DNA of 51,453 nt from Triparma columacea (lineage: Eukaryota > Sar > Bolidophyceae > Parmales > Triparmaceae): NCBI GenBank assembly GCA_030267965.1, contig BRYA01000006.1, positions 4,299 to 55,751 of the forward strand, written 5' to 3'. The notes under the pieces are model-generated. The model saw only the letters and a list, made by a program, of their open reading frames with translations, was not told where the DNA came from and made no database searches. The position numbers and the translations under genes are program-made. Positions 1-13,500 of this stretch are shown here, in pieces. How positions within the stretch are numbered: position 1 is the stretch's first letter; every line of letters starts with the position of its first letter.

Positions 1-56
1 CCCCCCCCTCCTCCCCCCCCTCCTCCCCCCTTCCAAAAATGTATCCCCTCCTCTTT
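1..56. other. 3' flank of the fibrocystin-like gene
   Basis: A C-rich stretch (CCCCCCCCTCCTCC-type) with no reading frame of note; the stop codon of the gene lies at 57-59. No polyadenylation signal could be assigned in the few bases available. Confidence 0.4.
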
Positions 57-3000
57 TCAATCCTCACTCTCCAAACCCTTATGTTGCGATGCAGGTATGA
101 TTGGTGGTCCTGGCATTCTTGCGATTTTTTTGGGTGTCTCTCCAAGTAACAGATCTGCAAGTATCTCATCATCATCGTCGTCGTCGTCGTCCATGTCAAG
201 CTCGATGTGCTTCTTTGCGAGCCATTTTTCAAGATTGTTATCTCCTGTGACATTTGTACTTGATTCTCCTAGTTGTGCGTACCTTGGTTTGAGTTGAATG
301 CTGGCTTGAAACTCTTCTTTCTTCGCAGCAGCAATAGCTCTCTGGTTTTCTGCCTCTCTCTCCAGCTTCAACCTATCGTTCTCCTTCTCAATCCTCTTCT
401 TCTCTTCGAGTTCCTTCATCGTCTGCTCCTGTTGCCTCCTGACGGCATCCTCAACCTGCTTCTTTCTCTGCCTTTCATCTTCCTCAGCCTTCTCTCTCTG
501 TTGTTTCTCCATCTCCAACTGTTCCAGGCTCTCCTTTTCCTGCTTTTTGCGCTTTTCAGTGGCTATGTTGATAGTGTTCCTCTTCTTCAACTCTCGCCTC
601 AGCCTTACCAAGTACAAGATGACAGACAGACCAAGAATTACAACCACAGCAATGATGATCAAGAGCTCTTTCCCACCTCCCTCCTCATCTCCTTGTCCCT
701 TCAATTCTTCGACGGCAACAAGAGTCAATTCCCACTCCTCCTCTGTCTGTGCCTCAAGTTCGACTTCTCTGTTTTCAACTGTCACGTTGATGACTTTCTG
801 AAGAATGACGGAGGCTGCTTCCGTGACTTTGGCTTTGACAACTTCTGCACTGCTCTTAACCAACACTGCAACATCTTCTGCAGCTGCTCTGTCTTCTGTC
901 ACGATTACGTAGTCCACCTCCACCCCTCCTCCACTTAGTCTCCTTCTCCTATCCTCTCCCTTTGCAGACACCTTTGTAACTAGCACGTATTCCTCATCAA
1001 CGCCATAGTATTCTGCCATGTCCTTCTCGAATTTTTCAATCATTGGTCCTGAGAACTCCTCCACTGTGATTCCTGACAAACTTGTCTTCACCAGGACTGT
1101 CATTAAACTGCCAATTGCTGTAGGCTCAATTGTTGGGGTTGTAGTTGGGCTAAATGTCGGGCTTTCTGTAGGAGCTGCAGTTGGAGCAGCTACACACTCT
1201 CCCTCGACACACCAACCAAGACTGCAATCCCCGTCCTCGTTACAAACACTCCCGACCTCGCAGTTACCACCGCAGGTAATTCCACAGTCGGTGTCACTCT
1301 CTCCAACGTCGATTATTCCATTAACACAATGGCTTGGAGTTGGTGAAACTGTAGGTGCCATGGTTGGACTTAAAGTAGGACTGCCTGTTGGGCGGCTTGT
1401 TGGACTTTCCGTTGGGCTAGCTGTGGGGCTGAAGGAGGCCCATGAATCCTCGTCCACAATGCTGATGTACGCTATTCCGAATTCCGTCACTATTTCGGCG
1501 CCAACAGGGTTCTCCAGCACCACAGCAACCTGCTCGTTAATCGCACCATCCCAATTGTTATCTTCTAAAATCTGCACGTCGATCGTTTTCTCTGTCTCCC
1601 CGACGCCAAATGTCAATGTTCCGCTTCCAGCAACATAATCTCCTGCAGTCTGCAGCGTATTTGCCCCTGACCCAGAGTTTTTGGCTAATTCTGCCATGGC
1701 AGATGCATCGCTTGTTTGCCAGTCCACACTGACTTCCGTATCGTCGTCTCCAAGCCTAAGGACTTTCACAGTTGCCATCTCACCTTCCAAATAAGGTCCA
1801 AAGTTTACGGACTCAAACGCAAAGGTAGGATCAACAGGTATGCTGCAAGAGCTCTGCTGGTTTACCACAGAGGTGCAGACCCAGCCGCTTTCCACCGCAC
1901 AGTTTGCACTACATCCATCCCCATCCTCCATATTGCCGTCGTCACAACTTTCAGCGGTTCCCTTCACCCCGTCTCCGCAAACATACACAACAGGCTTAAT
2001 GACAACGGCAGCTGCTTTCAAGGCTGCAGCTTCCTGGGCCGCAGCAGCGACGGCAGCGGCAGCGGTAGCAGCAGCCTCAGCGGCCTTGTTGGCAAGGACG
2101 ATCTCGTTGACAGGTACGATGCCGTTTGGAACGATCCCATCGACCAACTCCCCGACGGTCACGCTCCCCCCGGCCAAATTCAATTCCTCAATCACCATTA
2201 AGGGCAAATCACCGCCACTGTCAGCCAACTTGAGCCACTCACTGCTCTCGAGTTCATTAAACCTCACTCTGAATGCGACTTCATCTACCTCTGCGCTCTC
2301 CAAGAAGAACTCAACAGTGCTAACATCGATGTTTAACTCAAGGTCACTGTCGCCGACTTCTGTGAGTTTAAGGGCCATGTAGTCAGTTCCCCCACCTTCC
2401 AATGCTAGCAACTCCTGAATGTCCACGATGCCGCTCCATCCCACCCCAAAGTCAGCTGTGTAGGCTGATACATTGAAGGGCTTCTGAGAACTCATATCAA
2501 AGCCCAACCTGAACCCCCCGGTCATGTCTGCCAAAGTTCCACCTCCTCCAGAGCTCGTCACTGTCACAAATTGCTCCTCCAAGGTATAACCTCCCTGGGT
2601 GACTGCTCCACAGGTTCTGTTCACGGTGGCATTTCCGCCATTCACCAAGTTGTCAACCGACACCTCAAGCAGGGGCAAGGATCCATAATTCCGGACTTCT
2701 CCGATAGTCTTCTCTGCCTTGAACTCAACTCCGAAATTGACACTGTAGGCCCCACTAAAACCGTCTGCCGAAGTGTTCGATGTCGTGTATTCTGTGATTG
2801 CGTTGTAAACTAGAGGTTCCACTCTGACTGCACCTACACTGACCATTGACGTAATGGCAGCTTGGATCTCTTCAGCTGAAGCTAGAACGCTCAATTCCTC
2901 TGTGGTCTCGCCGTTGAAACTCAAAGTATAAAGACCACTCATGTACTTGTTTGTAAGGTTTCCGACAATCTTAACCTCCTGCCGCTCGTATATCGAACAG

Positions 3001-4518
3001 TCATAGTATGCAGTCTCTTCCACGAGGCAAGATGTTCCGTCGCCAAATAGAATTCCGCATATGTCTGTGCATGTGCTATTGTCCCCAAGAGGGATCCCAC
3101 ACTTGTCATTACAACTCGTCCCATCGCCCCCAGGGACCCCACAAACATCGGGAGGAACAACCACAACCATGGCGCTCACTTCATAGCCAAGATCTAGGGT
3201 CCCTTGTTCTGCATTTTCACTAAGGGAGGTAGCGACGCTAACAAGCTCAGCGAAGGTATTTATAGGCTCAGCACTTGCGGTAGTGTTGGTGGTATTCCCC
3301 ACAACCTCAATGACTTCGATGATAGTTTCTTCCTCATCAAGTGCAATTCCGCCATCACCACTACTAGTACTGTTGAAAATCTTTGTCCACTGAGTCTGGT
3401 TCACAGAGCATGGTTGGCTTGCGTTGACATTAACAGTGATATTCACACCATCCACGGTCGTGTTGTACCTGTAAGCTCCAACGCTATAAAATCCATCGTT
3501 GCACTCGCACTTGCCGGCCTTGCATATTCCCTGGATCCCACAGTCCAAGTCTGCGCAGGGATCAGTCTCTGCAATCTCAAAGTTGAGGTCCAGGCCTTCA
3601 TCTCCAACCAAGAACCTCCTATCCCCAGTCAGCAAGTAGTAATCCTCCTCCTTCTCGGCTGCTTCATCCACACTGTAGCCCATGGCCATAAGCAGCCTCA
3701 TCCTCCTCCTCCTAGAGTTACCAGGCACAATGTTGACAACTTTGATCCTATCAGGGTTAATTTGAAGCACCGCTGCCATGTTCCTGATGAAAGGATCCTG
3801 CCTGACAAGTTTTTCAGGGTTATAGTTTTCTTCATAATCAGGGGGTATCAACGATTTGAATTCAGGACTAATTGTGACCGGATCGACGTTGTTTTCATTG
3901 AAGAAGGTTGCAAAGTCTACATTTACCCCCATGGCAACCTCAACAATTTCCAATATCTTCAAACTGGTCAGTCTGCTCTGATTAGGCATGTCCTTTAGAA
4001 CAAAAGTGTACACCCTTGTATTTGGATGCAAATACCCAGTTCCATACTTTGAGTCCAATGTGACTTCAGCCTGCTTAAACGCCGGCGGTTGGAGACGTCC
4101 GTCGTAATAGCAGTTGATTTTGGCTGCTTTCATAAGCCTAAAGCTAAGAAGAATGGAGTCTTGGTTAATGTCTGGGTGCCTAAGAGCCTGGTGGCTAGGA
4201 TCCAGGAGCTTAAAGTGGATGTAGTCCTCCTTGAACAAACCAATGTCTCCGGTGAACTCCATCCTGTAACTGCCCCTGTTTGGGACATGGAAAAAGTTTG
4301 GCTGGGGGTGTCTATGTGGGAAGGCGTTGGGATCTTCCTGCATTTGATTCCCTTTCGCCCACTCAGTGTCAAAGTAGAGGTTCAGCATTGTGTTGTCCTG
4401 GTCAAAAACAGAAATGCCTGCACCATTCACACTCTGTGTGGCAATTCCTACAGGCCCGTAGAGCACTTCACTACCACTGACGATCTTCATAGGGACACCC
4501 ATGGCAAATTTTACAAAA
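57..4518 (-). other. C-terminal exon: SEA-like, EGF-like, DUF4215-like, Calx-beta, PT linkers, transmembrane helix, cytoplasmic tail
   Basis: Exon 17, residues 6555-8041. In order: a SEA/ferredoxin-like stretch with IKVVNIVPGNSRRRRMRLL near 6824; an EGF-like module (CADLDCGIQGICKAGKCEC); three short CGxPxGDxxxC repeats; a DUF4215-like repeat (ESCDDGNMEDGDGCSANC) near 7400; a Calx-beta domain at about 7451-7581; two PTxSPT linkers flanking a Cys-rich knot; a second SEA-like module with DRRRRLSGG near 7745; and one transmembrane helix (ELLIIIAVVVILGLSVILYL). A Glu/Lys/Arg coiled coil and a run of eight Asp follow, so the tail is cytoplasmic. The PT linkers are very common in stramenopile surface proteins. 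Confidence 0.82.
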
Positions 4519-7500
4519 CTTTTAGGGATAGGATGTGCGAGAGGGTTAGTGTTAGTTGATTATCGTATCATAAGCTCGCGAAGTTTTATTATTCAATGGT
4601 GCTCGCTGTGCTCCTTTCTCCTTTCTCTCCTCACCTGTACTTTTCGCATCTGAGTATGTTGTTCCAAGAAGTGTACCCCATCCCGATACTCTGGCAACTT
4701 CCTGTATCTGGGTTAGGGGCGTAGTTTACGTTGCTGGTCCCGTCATTCTTTATGATTCCCTGGCGCATCGGGTCCATGGCTGCCCCCAAGAGCTGGCTGT
4801 ACTCCCTCATCCACCACAAGCAGCTCCCAGCAGCGTCAGGGTTCACACTCAAATCGTCCTCCTTGCTTGCCTCTTCGATGTGCCAGTTGGTACAGTCAGT
4901 TCTTATCCTTTCTGGAATCTTGGTCTGTGACGCAGACATCAGAACAGCAGGTCTTCCTTCCCCAGGGAGATTTTCAGCCCCTACTAGGGCGCCTTCAAAG
5001 TCGTACACCTCACACTTGCCGTATCCTGGTTGGTAGCCCTCAGGGTTGTTGTCGAGACCGTGACTGAACTTAAACTTGGCTGTGTTGGGCGTCCCACTTT
5101 CAAAGTTCACCTTCCGCAACATGAGAGGGGGGCAAAACTGTGCCCCAAAGAGGGTATTGTGTCCCTTTGCCAAGCTACGCCACTCCCCGTTACCAGCAGC
5201 CTCGTTGCCGATGGCAACGTTCTTTTTTCCGCAAGCGTCAACCCCGGTGAAACCAAGCAGGGTTGCTCCATTAATCTCCCACTTTCCGTATCCGTTGAAT
5301 TCGGGTTTCACAGGATTGACGTAAAACATTTTTCCCCCCCTTGGACCATACTGGATGCCACTGTAGTCTGTGTCAGTTATCCTCAACCAACCACTACCCT
5401 GGCCGCCAATTATGAATCCGTGCCCACTTGCAGTACCCCAGTTCCCAGGGCCGACATCACAGTAGTCAAATTCAGTGACTTCTTGCAAGAGCTTCGTCCT
5501 GCCAATGATCACCATTCTGCTTCCATCTCCTCCATCACCAATGGTTGCAGCATGCTCGTCGCACTGCCACATTCCGTAGCTTTCTGGGTCAGTATCGCAC
5601 TTTGACCCATAGTTAGGGTCGTGCGTGTCAAGGGTACCCGGTGAAGATCCCATATTGGGATATTGGACCATTCTCTTGTAGCTAAAGAGGCCAATCCCGC
5701 ACTCTGCAGTTATTACATTTGAGGCCCTTTGTTCAGGACTGACCTGAAGCACCCCGTTACTGGATTTGTAAATGTGGGCAGGGCCAGGAAGCAGCTCATT
5801 TACGAGCTCAATGCCAGTTCCGGATCCCATAATTTTATTACTATCGTAATAATTGAACACTGCGCCCAAGGCATTTCCTCGTCCTTTGTTACTCACGGCC
5901 GTATAACCGCCATGCCACCAATTGTCTGCTACTTCCAAGTTACCTCTTCCTCCAAAAATAGTTATTTTCGTTGGTGTGCACCACTCCCTGCAGTACGTGC
6001 CTGCTGTGCCGCCAAAGAAGTGGTTCCTTTCGACCAAGTGACTAAAGAGTTCTTCGTCCTCATCATCTGCTGCGAAAGGTTCAAAATTCTGTGAAATCCC
6101 GAGCAGAATATTGTCGGTGAAAACAACATCTGCTTTGGAGTTTCCAGTAGCTGGGTTAAAAGCAAGTCCACCTTTCGCCTGGGCATGCGTAAGGAGCCCT
6201 GCACCCCCACTGATAGGGTTTCTATCTACCACCCCTATGACGTTTATTGACCTTTGGCTATAGCTAACTGAGACGTGAGGATAACATATGAAGCTTTCGT
6301 CAAGGATTCTGCCTCCTTGCTTCCCCATCATACTGAACTCCATCCAGTTCAGTTGCTCCACAATACCCTGTGGGAAGTGCCACTGCCCGTACTTCTCAAA
6401 GCCAATCTGGGATGGATCCCAGCCTAACTTAGTTTCCTTGTAGGCAGGGCGGGTAAAAATGGTCCCACCAAACTCGGCATTCCAGGGATTCGCTCCAGAT
6501 ATACTGTCCCACAGAGGGTGGTCACCACCTTCTACCCTCACGTTTCTCGATACCATGAGCACCCTGCTCCTCATGTCAATCTCGATACCACCCTCCTCAA
6601 CAGACATGACTCCTATGTGGTGCTCACTGAGGGGCTCATTGATTCCAAATTCTGTACAGTCAGAGGAGACAGAGGTGATAAAGAACCCTCTCTTCTCTTG
6701 GTGGCGTCTATTTGGCATACTCTGCATTGCGGGCATCTCTGGGATGCCGTGGTGCATGCTGCTTGTCACAATTAACTCATCTCCGACATTCCAGTCGCAC
6801 GTCATGTTCATCAACGGAGCCGGTGAAACCTTCAATGTGGTAGCTCCGGCAGCGTGATTGCCGTCCAAAATACTCTGTGCTTGCCTTGGTTTACCGTAAA
6901 TTGCAAGCTCCCCATTCACATCCATCCTCTTACCACAGCCAATCATGAATCCTCTAAAGTGTACCTCCTCAAATTCAGAGCTAAACCTGGGGCCTTTGGA
7001 ACATGCGCTGCCATGCACGTAAGGGTCGCCGTGTAAACTGATGGTGATCCCGGCCCCAGTGTACGGGTGGGTGCTATTTCCGATCAAGAGGCTTCCTCCC
7101 TTGATGTCAATGTAGAAGGCGTTCAGGGTAACTTTAACGTCATTGCCATTGTAAGAGCAGAGGGTTCCCCTGATCTCTAAAACATCTAGAATGTCAGTTG
7201 TAACGTCTAAAATGACTGTCCAGACGTTGATGATTGTTACTTTGCTCATGAATCCAGGGACGTCTACAGCAGGGTCCCCTGTCCTATTCCACCCAAGGTC
7301 ATTGCTCCAGAAGAAGGTGTCAACGTCCTCACTGTCACCGAATAGGGGAGGGGGTGCGCAACCCTCCTCTGCGCAGTCGTCGCCCTTTACTGTCACAGTC
7401 GTATTGCCTGCTATCACCATGGTGATGGCAGATTTATTTGTGACGTCAAAGTTGCTTATGCTGTCGATGTTTTCTGAATCCTTGTGGAAATCTAGTACAT

Positions 7501-10500
7501 TATGGGCCATTGAGACCCCTGTTGTCATATCGTACCAGTAGGCTCCGTGCGTAATGTTGTGCTCAACCTCCTCGTAAAAGTCAGGGTTGAACATGGTCAA
7601 GTCGGACTTCATCCAATCTTCATGGCAAACATCTGAATCCCAGACTGTCGCCGTTTCGTGCTTTCTGGCCCAAGCGAAGGAGGTATCATCGCAAGGGAAC
7701 ATGGCAATCTTGACTTCATCGTTTGCACCAAAGACGTTGTGGAAACTACTACCAGGGAAACTGTCCGCAGTGTTCTTCCTGCACCTAGCATTTTCATCTG
7801 TAGTGAACTGAACGCACATGTGGGAAGCCAAGTTCATTAGATTCCCATCATCGTTGAACTCCCACTGCTGAGCAGTAGTGCCATCGCACATTTCCAAGTG
7901 AATGCCGGTGCCAGTGTCCCTGATAACAGGGCGGGTTCCCTCTTCAACGATGTCCTTGCACTTGCCGTCAACGCAAGAGGGGTATCCTTCGTCGAGGCAG
8001 GGAGAAAATCCACTCCCGTCCTCCTCCGGGGGTGATGCGCCATAATTTGCATTACAGGGTGCATCATCTGGTGCCAGGAGGCCTGTAAACTCCTCGTCGT
8101 GTCTATTCTGCGTTAAGCATAAGTACGGTTGGTTCACTGGAGTTATTGTGTGGTTCTGTGGCAAACAAAGTGAAGAGAGAGTCCATAGCAGGTTTGTTTG
8201 TGTTAGCGGCTTTGAATTGTCTAGATGTTGATAGAACCTCTAAGGTTTGCCTCCTCAGCTTCACCCTCTCACCCTCTTGTCTTTTGCTTACCTTGTAAAT
8301 CTCCTCTTCGATGCTTTCAGCAGTCCAGCCATCGTTCCTGTCAACTCCTCTACTACCAGTCAAGACCCCACCAAACTGGGGGCCCCTTCTTATTGCCATC
8401 CAGTCGTAGTTCATCCTCCAGACATCTAAGCAGTCACTTCCCCAAGATCCACAGATGCAAGGTCTGTCGCCATTAGCTTCGCACGTGTTTCCTTCCTTAA
8501 CTGTACTCTGGAAACGCTCCCAAATTCGGTCTGAATTGCAGCTCTTCACCTTGACAGTACCTGATAGGGGCGTCCCATATTCGTACACAAAGTCGTCCAC
8601 GACAATGCACGCCTGCTTCTTGTAAACGTGTGACTGGAATTTGTTGGCACATTCCTCTGCGGGCCCATTACAATTCTGCTTTTCAGCGTAATCATCATCC
8701 TTGATGCCCTTCCCAGGCCACCCGTTAACAGGGGAAAGGAATCCCCCCTCACTTGTAAGACCCCTAGGCTTGCTTATGATTTTCTTGTCTGCTGGATCTG
8801 GCCTATTTCTCAGCTCAAGTCCCGTCTTCTCTTCCCAACTGTTTCCTGCGCAACCTCCCAGGTACGAAATTCCATTTGCGCATTTCTCGCAGCCTTCCTT
8901 TCCGCTCTCAAAGTCATCTTGAGAGCATGAACCCGACCATTTCATAGCACGAGGATTCAACTTGTAGTTTGGAAGCTCAGGAGGACCTTGCCAGCCTTTG
9001 CTAGCCGCCTGCTCGTTAGATCTGTTCCATTCGTCAGTAGTCAAAGTCCAAGTCCTGTAGAGTGGGTTTTCATATCGCGGGTTCATCGTCAGGCTGAAGA
9101 TCATTGTTTCATCGGCCTCCATGTCTTTTACTTGAATTGAAACCCCTGCAGATACTCTGATCTCACTTTCGTCATAGAACTGCAAGCTCATGTGTCTTCC
9201 GACAGGTGCAAGAAGCATATAATGTAGAGGGGCCTGTGGGAAGCAACTTGTGGGGCCCTTGCCCATGCTGGTTGATGGAAGGTTATCAAAGGCCTCCATG
9301 TTGCCGCCATGGTGAACGTGATCAGTGATGTCCTTTAGTTGGATGTAAGGAAACTGGAACAACCTCATGGAGTTCATGTAGACAGAATAGAAGTCCGCCT
9401 GGAAGGTGACTCTTCTCACAGGAATGCTACAGACAACATACCAGTTTTGAAACACATTGTAGACTGACCCCAGAGTCCTTGCTGACTCACAGAGTGGGTA
9501 AGTGTTGTCGTAGAATGGGCCGTAAGGCACCACCCTCAGCGCTCCTGAAACGTCGTTGCTGTTCACCCTTTCCTTCATCTGGTCGCTAAGCCACGGCCAG
9601 CTCATACTTGCGTCGAGATCATTGATGATGCCTGCATTTGCAAATCTCCAAGTGGCCACCCTGTCTACATTTGAATATGTAACCTTCTCGAAACTTTGTT
9701 CGTATCCACCTCTCAACTCAACGCACCAAGCACAGCCCCAAACGGCAGCCTCGTAATTTGCAAAATGTACATTGCTGTAGGTAACCTCGGATGCAATTCC
9801 GCTCAAGTGAATGCCATGAACACAACCTGTGACAGAGCCAACTGTGCTCAAGTTGGGATCAAGTTCACACTGAATATAACCACCACCACCGCTGCTGTCA
9901 AAGAAGGAAGGAAGAGCAACCTTTGCCGCTGGGTCAGTCCGCCCAATCAGCTTGATGTTTGTAAAGTGAGAGTGGGCATGCTTTGAACCGGGACCGTTGA
10001 TGTAAGCAAACTCCATGCCAGCAATGCCGTGATCCAGGAGACTAATGTCTTCAAAATTAACGTCAACAATGAATTCACCCCAAATCCCGAATTGGGTGTT
10101 CTTGAAGGCTGTGAAGTCCCTGAAAGTTGTGGGCAAGGAATTGGTTTCGCCGTCCTCGTCCTCTCCACAACTCAGGTCATCTCCGTCAACAACAGGGAAG
10201 TAGTCGTTCATTTTCAAACCGTGCCTTCCAGTAGAGTGGGCGACATTGCCTCCGAATTCTCCCAGAGGCATTCTCGAGGGGCACATTCTCTTTCCGATGG
10301 TTTTGACGTGCTCCCCGCCCTGGCCATCAGGGACTGCAAGGGCCCTGTACCAGAAGCCGTAGTGGCTACTTCCAGCAGCAATATTGTTAGTAACATCGTT
10401 CATAGGGTTCACGATCCAGAAAGCAGCTGGGCTCTGGTCCACGAGCAAAAGGCTCCAAATAGGCCGCACCAAGCCAACGAAGTTTCCGTTAATTTTATTG

Positions 10501-13500
10501 TTGATTTCTGTACCGTCCTCCAAGAATATAGCATGGCCCCTGGTATCATGGACAACATTGCCCTCCACTCTGAGGTCATCAGTGCCGTGGACAGCAATTG
10601 CCCTATTAAACGAATGGTGAACAGAGCAGTTTTTCACGTAGCTTGAAGGCACACTGCCAACCATGTGAAAGTGGATGGGGTATTTTCCTAGCTTGAGCCC
10701 TTGACCGTGCCTCCGAACTTCAACGTTGGACATCCTCGAAATCAAAGTGTCCTTCTGGGTCAGGATGTCATTGCTCATGTCACCAATGCTGTTACTGAGC
10801 ACAATCTGGCCTCCGAACTGGTCCCTGTTGCTATGATCGCTACCTTGTAGGATGACATTTCTTGAAAGGAGGGCCACTGTGGCCCTGTACTTGTGCACAT
10901 AAACAACCTCGTCAGAGTATCCTCCACCAATATGATCGTAGTAGAGAGGCCTGCTCAGCTCGACTGTGTAGCCGTCAGTGCTCACTGAGACAACGCTGAT
11001 CTCCTCCGTCTCAAGCTGGTTCCAATCGGTTGAGGAAATGACAATCTCGTCCCCAGCCCCCCAGTCGACCGGCTCGTCCACCTCGATACTAGTGTTGCCC
11101 CAGTAGGCTGTCTTGCTCAAACCAACAAAATTCTTCTTGGGCTTCCCGTGCAGGTCAAGGATGCTGTTTCGCAGAGCTAGAACTTTGGCACCGTAAACTG
11201 GAAGCTCCAGAGTCTTCCTATCCCCCTCGAGCGTGATTGTAGCCTTGTTGTTGGTCTCTATTCCGAAAGGCTCTTCTTCCGTTCCAACGATGAGACGTCC
11301 AGCGCCGAAGGTTTCGTGATTCCTCACCATCAAGTAAGTGCAATTGAGTCCAATGTCCCCTGACGAAGTTGTGTCCGCGAACTGGAGGTAGCCGCCGTAA
11401 ATCAGAACAAGATTCAGTCTGGGGGGAGTAATATCCAAGACAATGTACTGTCCCTGGGTCACAACGACACTATCCCCAAGCTTAGGAGGGTCATCTCCAC
11501 CCCAGGTAGTCCTCGCACTCCACAAGTCTACATAGCTCCAACTAACCTCTTCCTTTGGTTTGGTAACAAGGGCATTCCCATGACCTGGCCACAGCAGCTC
11601 GACTGTCGAATACCAGGGGTCAGAGCTGTAATCCCATGGGTTGGTGAGGCATGTTACAGTGTAGTTCACTATTCCCATGTCATCGCAGTTCACTCCGTCC
11701 CAGTCACACAGGTGCCTCCCTCTGTAGCTTTCGACCGTTCCATTGATGCTCACTGACTCGCCCTCGTAAACATCTATTGTGCTATTGTCTGTGGAACACC
11801 TAACACCTGCAAGGTACACCTCCATGTCAGCGGGGAAGCCAGAGGTGGCTCCATGTCCTGTAATGACCACGGTAGTGCCTCCGGCAGTCGTGGCATTGAG
11901 CCTGCTGATGGAATCAACAAAGTATGTGTCACCCTCGCTGTACTTAAAGTCCCCCCCTGTGAAGACCGCCTCGTACCTGAAGTCAAAATAGTCACTCGGA
12001 TTGAAGATCATTTCAAGGGTGTCTCTGACAAGTGTTTGGGAAACAGGTGTGAGACTTGCTGCCTCGAGGCCCCTTGTTGCGCTCCAACCGGGGGGTAAGT
12101 TGTTATTGCACTGCCCAACAAGCATGTAAGGCAAATCGTAGTATTCAGAACTATCACCCTTAGCAAGCACCTCGCTGAAGAGGTCGCTGCCTCCACAACT
12201 CTTGAGAAGGTTGGACATTTTCCCTTCATATTCGGAGCTCACGTCGTTCCTGGTATGATAGGCGCTACTGAAGAATATGATGTCTGTCTCTTCGTGCTGG
12301 TTGATGAAATTTTCAAAGGAATCAACTTGCGCGTCAGTGAGAGTCCTGCAGTGAGAGTCTTGCCAATATCCCACTGATGTTCTCGTTATGTAATTGTACC
12401 TTATGGCAAACATCCTTCGACAGCCATCGTGATTGGAACCTATCATTTCTTCATTGTCTGTCTGACTGTTGACCCAGCTTAAACTTGATCTCCAACTTTC
12501 CCCCATGTCAGCAACCATCCCTGACGCGTCAGAGTAAGTACTGAAGCTTTCCCCATGATACCCCTGAGTTACGCCTCTTAGCAAGGCGCTCGTTGAGAAA
12601 CGTGAACTTACTGATATTGTAACATTCGCTGCAGAGGCATTGTAGGCTGGTGAGACTGGCGTCGTGCAGACAATTGTGCTGACTTTGGACATGTCAGGGT
12701 GGATAGACGCAGAGACGATAGGACAGTCTGCCTCAGCTCCACTTCCAGGGTCAGTGAGCGTCACGCGAACCTTCCGGTAATCCTTGTTAAAGCCGTACCC
12801 AGTAAGAGTAATGGGCTGACCTCCACCTCGGCTTCCGTGCTTGGGGTAAACATCCAGGATTTCCATTGAGTACGTAAAGAGGTGGTTGTTTTCTGCGAAC
12901 CCACTGGCAGTTTTTACAGAGATGACATTACTCCCAGCAGTGTTCTCAGGGACCTCTACTGTTATCTCGGTTGACGAAAAGCTCGTGATATTTGCTTCGT
13001 TGTCTCCGAAGGTGACAGTAATGTTGTCAGCATCTGTTCCCAAATTCTCCCCTTTGAGGACAACAACATCTCCAGGATAACCTGAACTTGGGGTAACATC
13101 AGTTATGGTCGGTCCACTTTCTGTAGACAGGAAAGTGTAGCCTGCCAGTACATTGGGATACGCAGCTGATATGTGTGTACTCGCGACTTCTCCATTTGAC
13201 AAGGGATTAAAAGCAACCTCAGCAAGATTGATCCGTTTAGCAGTGGGTGGGTCAGGGTAGGTGGGATAGAATCCATTTTTCGCAGAGTTCCTTTTGAACT
13301 CAAATTTGAAGTAACGGTACATGGAAGGGCTCTTGATGTTGTATGTGTAGGTTTTAGAAGGATTGCAATTGAAGAAGAATTCATCACTAGTAGAGTAATC
13401 TTGCTCATCCACAGTATCGTAGTTAGTCCCATCAAGACTAGCTTTCAAAACCCATTTTGTTGGGCAGTACTCGTTTCTATTTCTCATTTCATACGAAGTA

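Noticed and set aside
1716..2813. Plus-strand open frames opposite the C-terminal exon of the fibrocystin-like gene
   Set aside because: Shadows of the Ala/Val/Glu-rich minus-strand coding sequence; no domain similarity, no splice logic.
8103..8291. Continuation of the minus-strand frame after EEEIYK to a stop at 8103
   Set aside because: The segment starts with GTAAGC and ends with CACAG, and splicing it out joins two domain-bearing frames in phase, so it is an intron that happens to be open.
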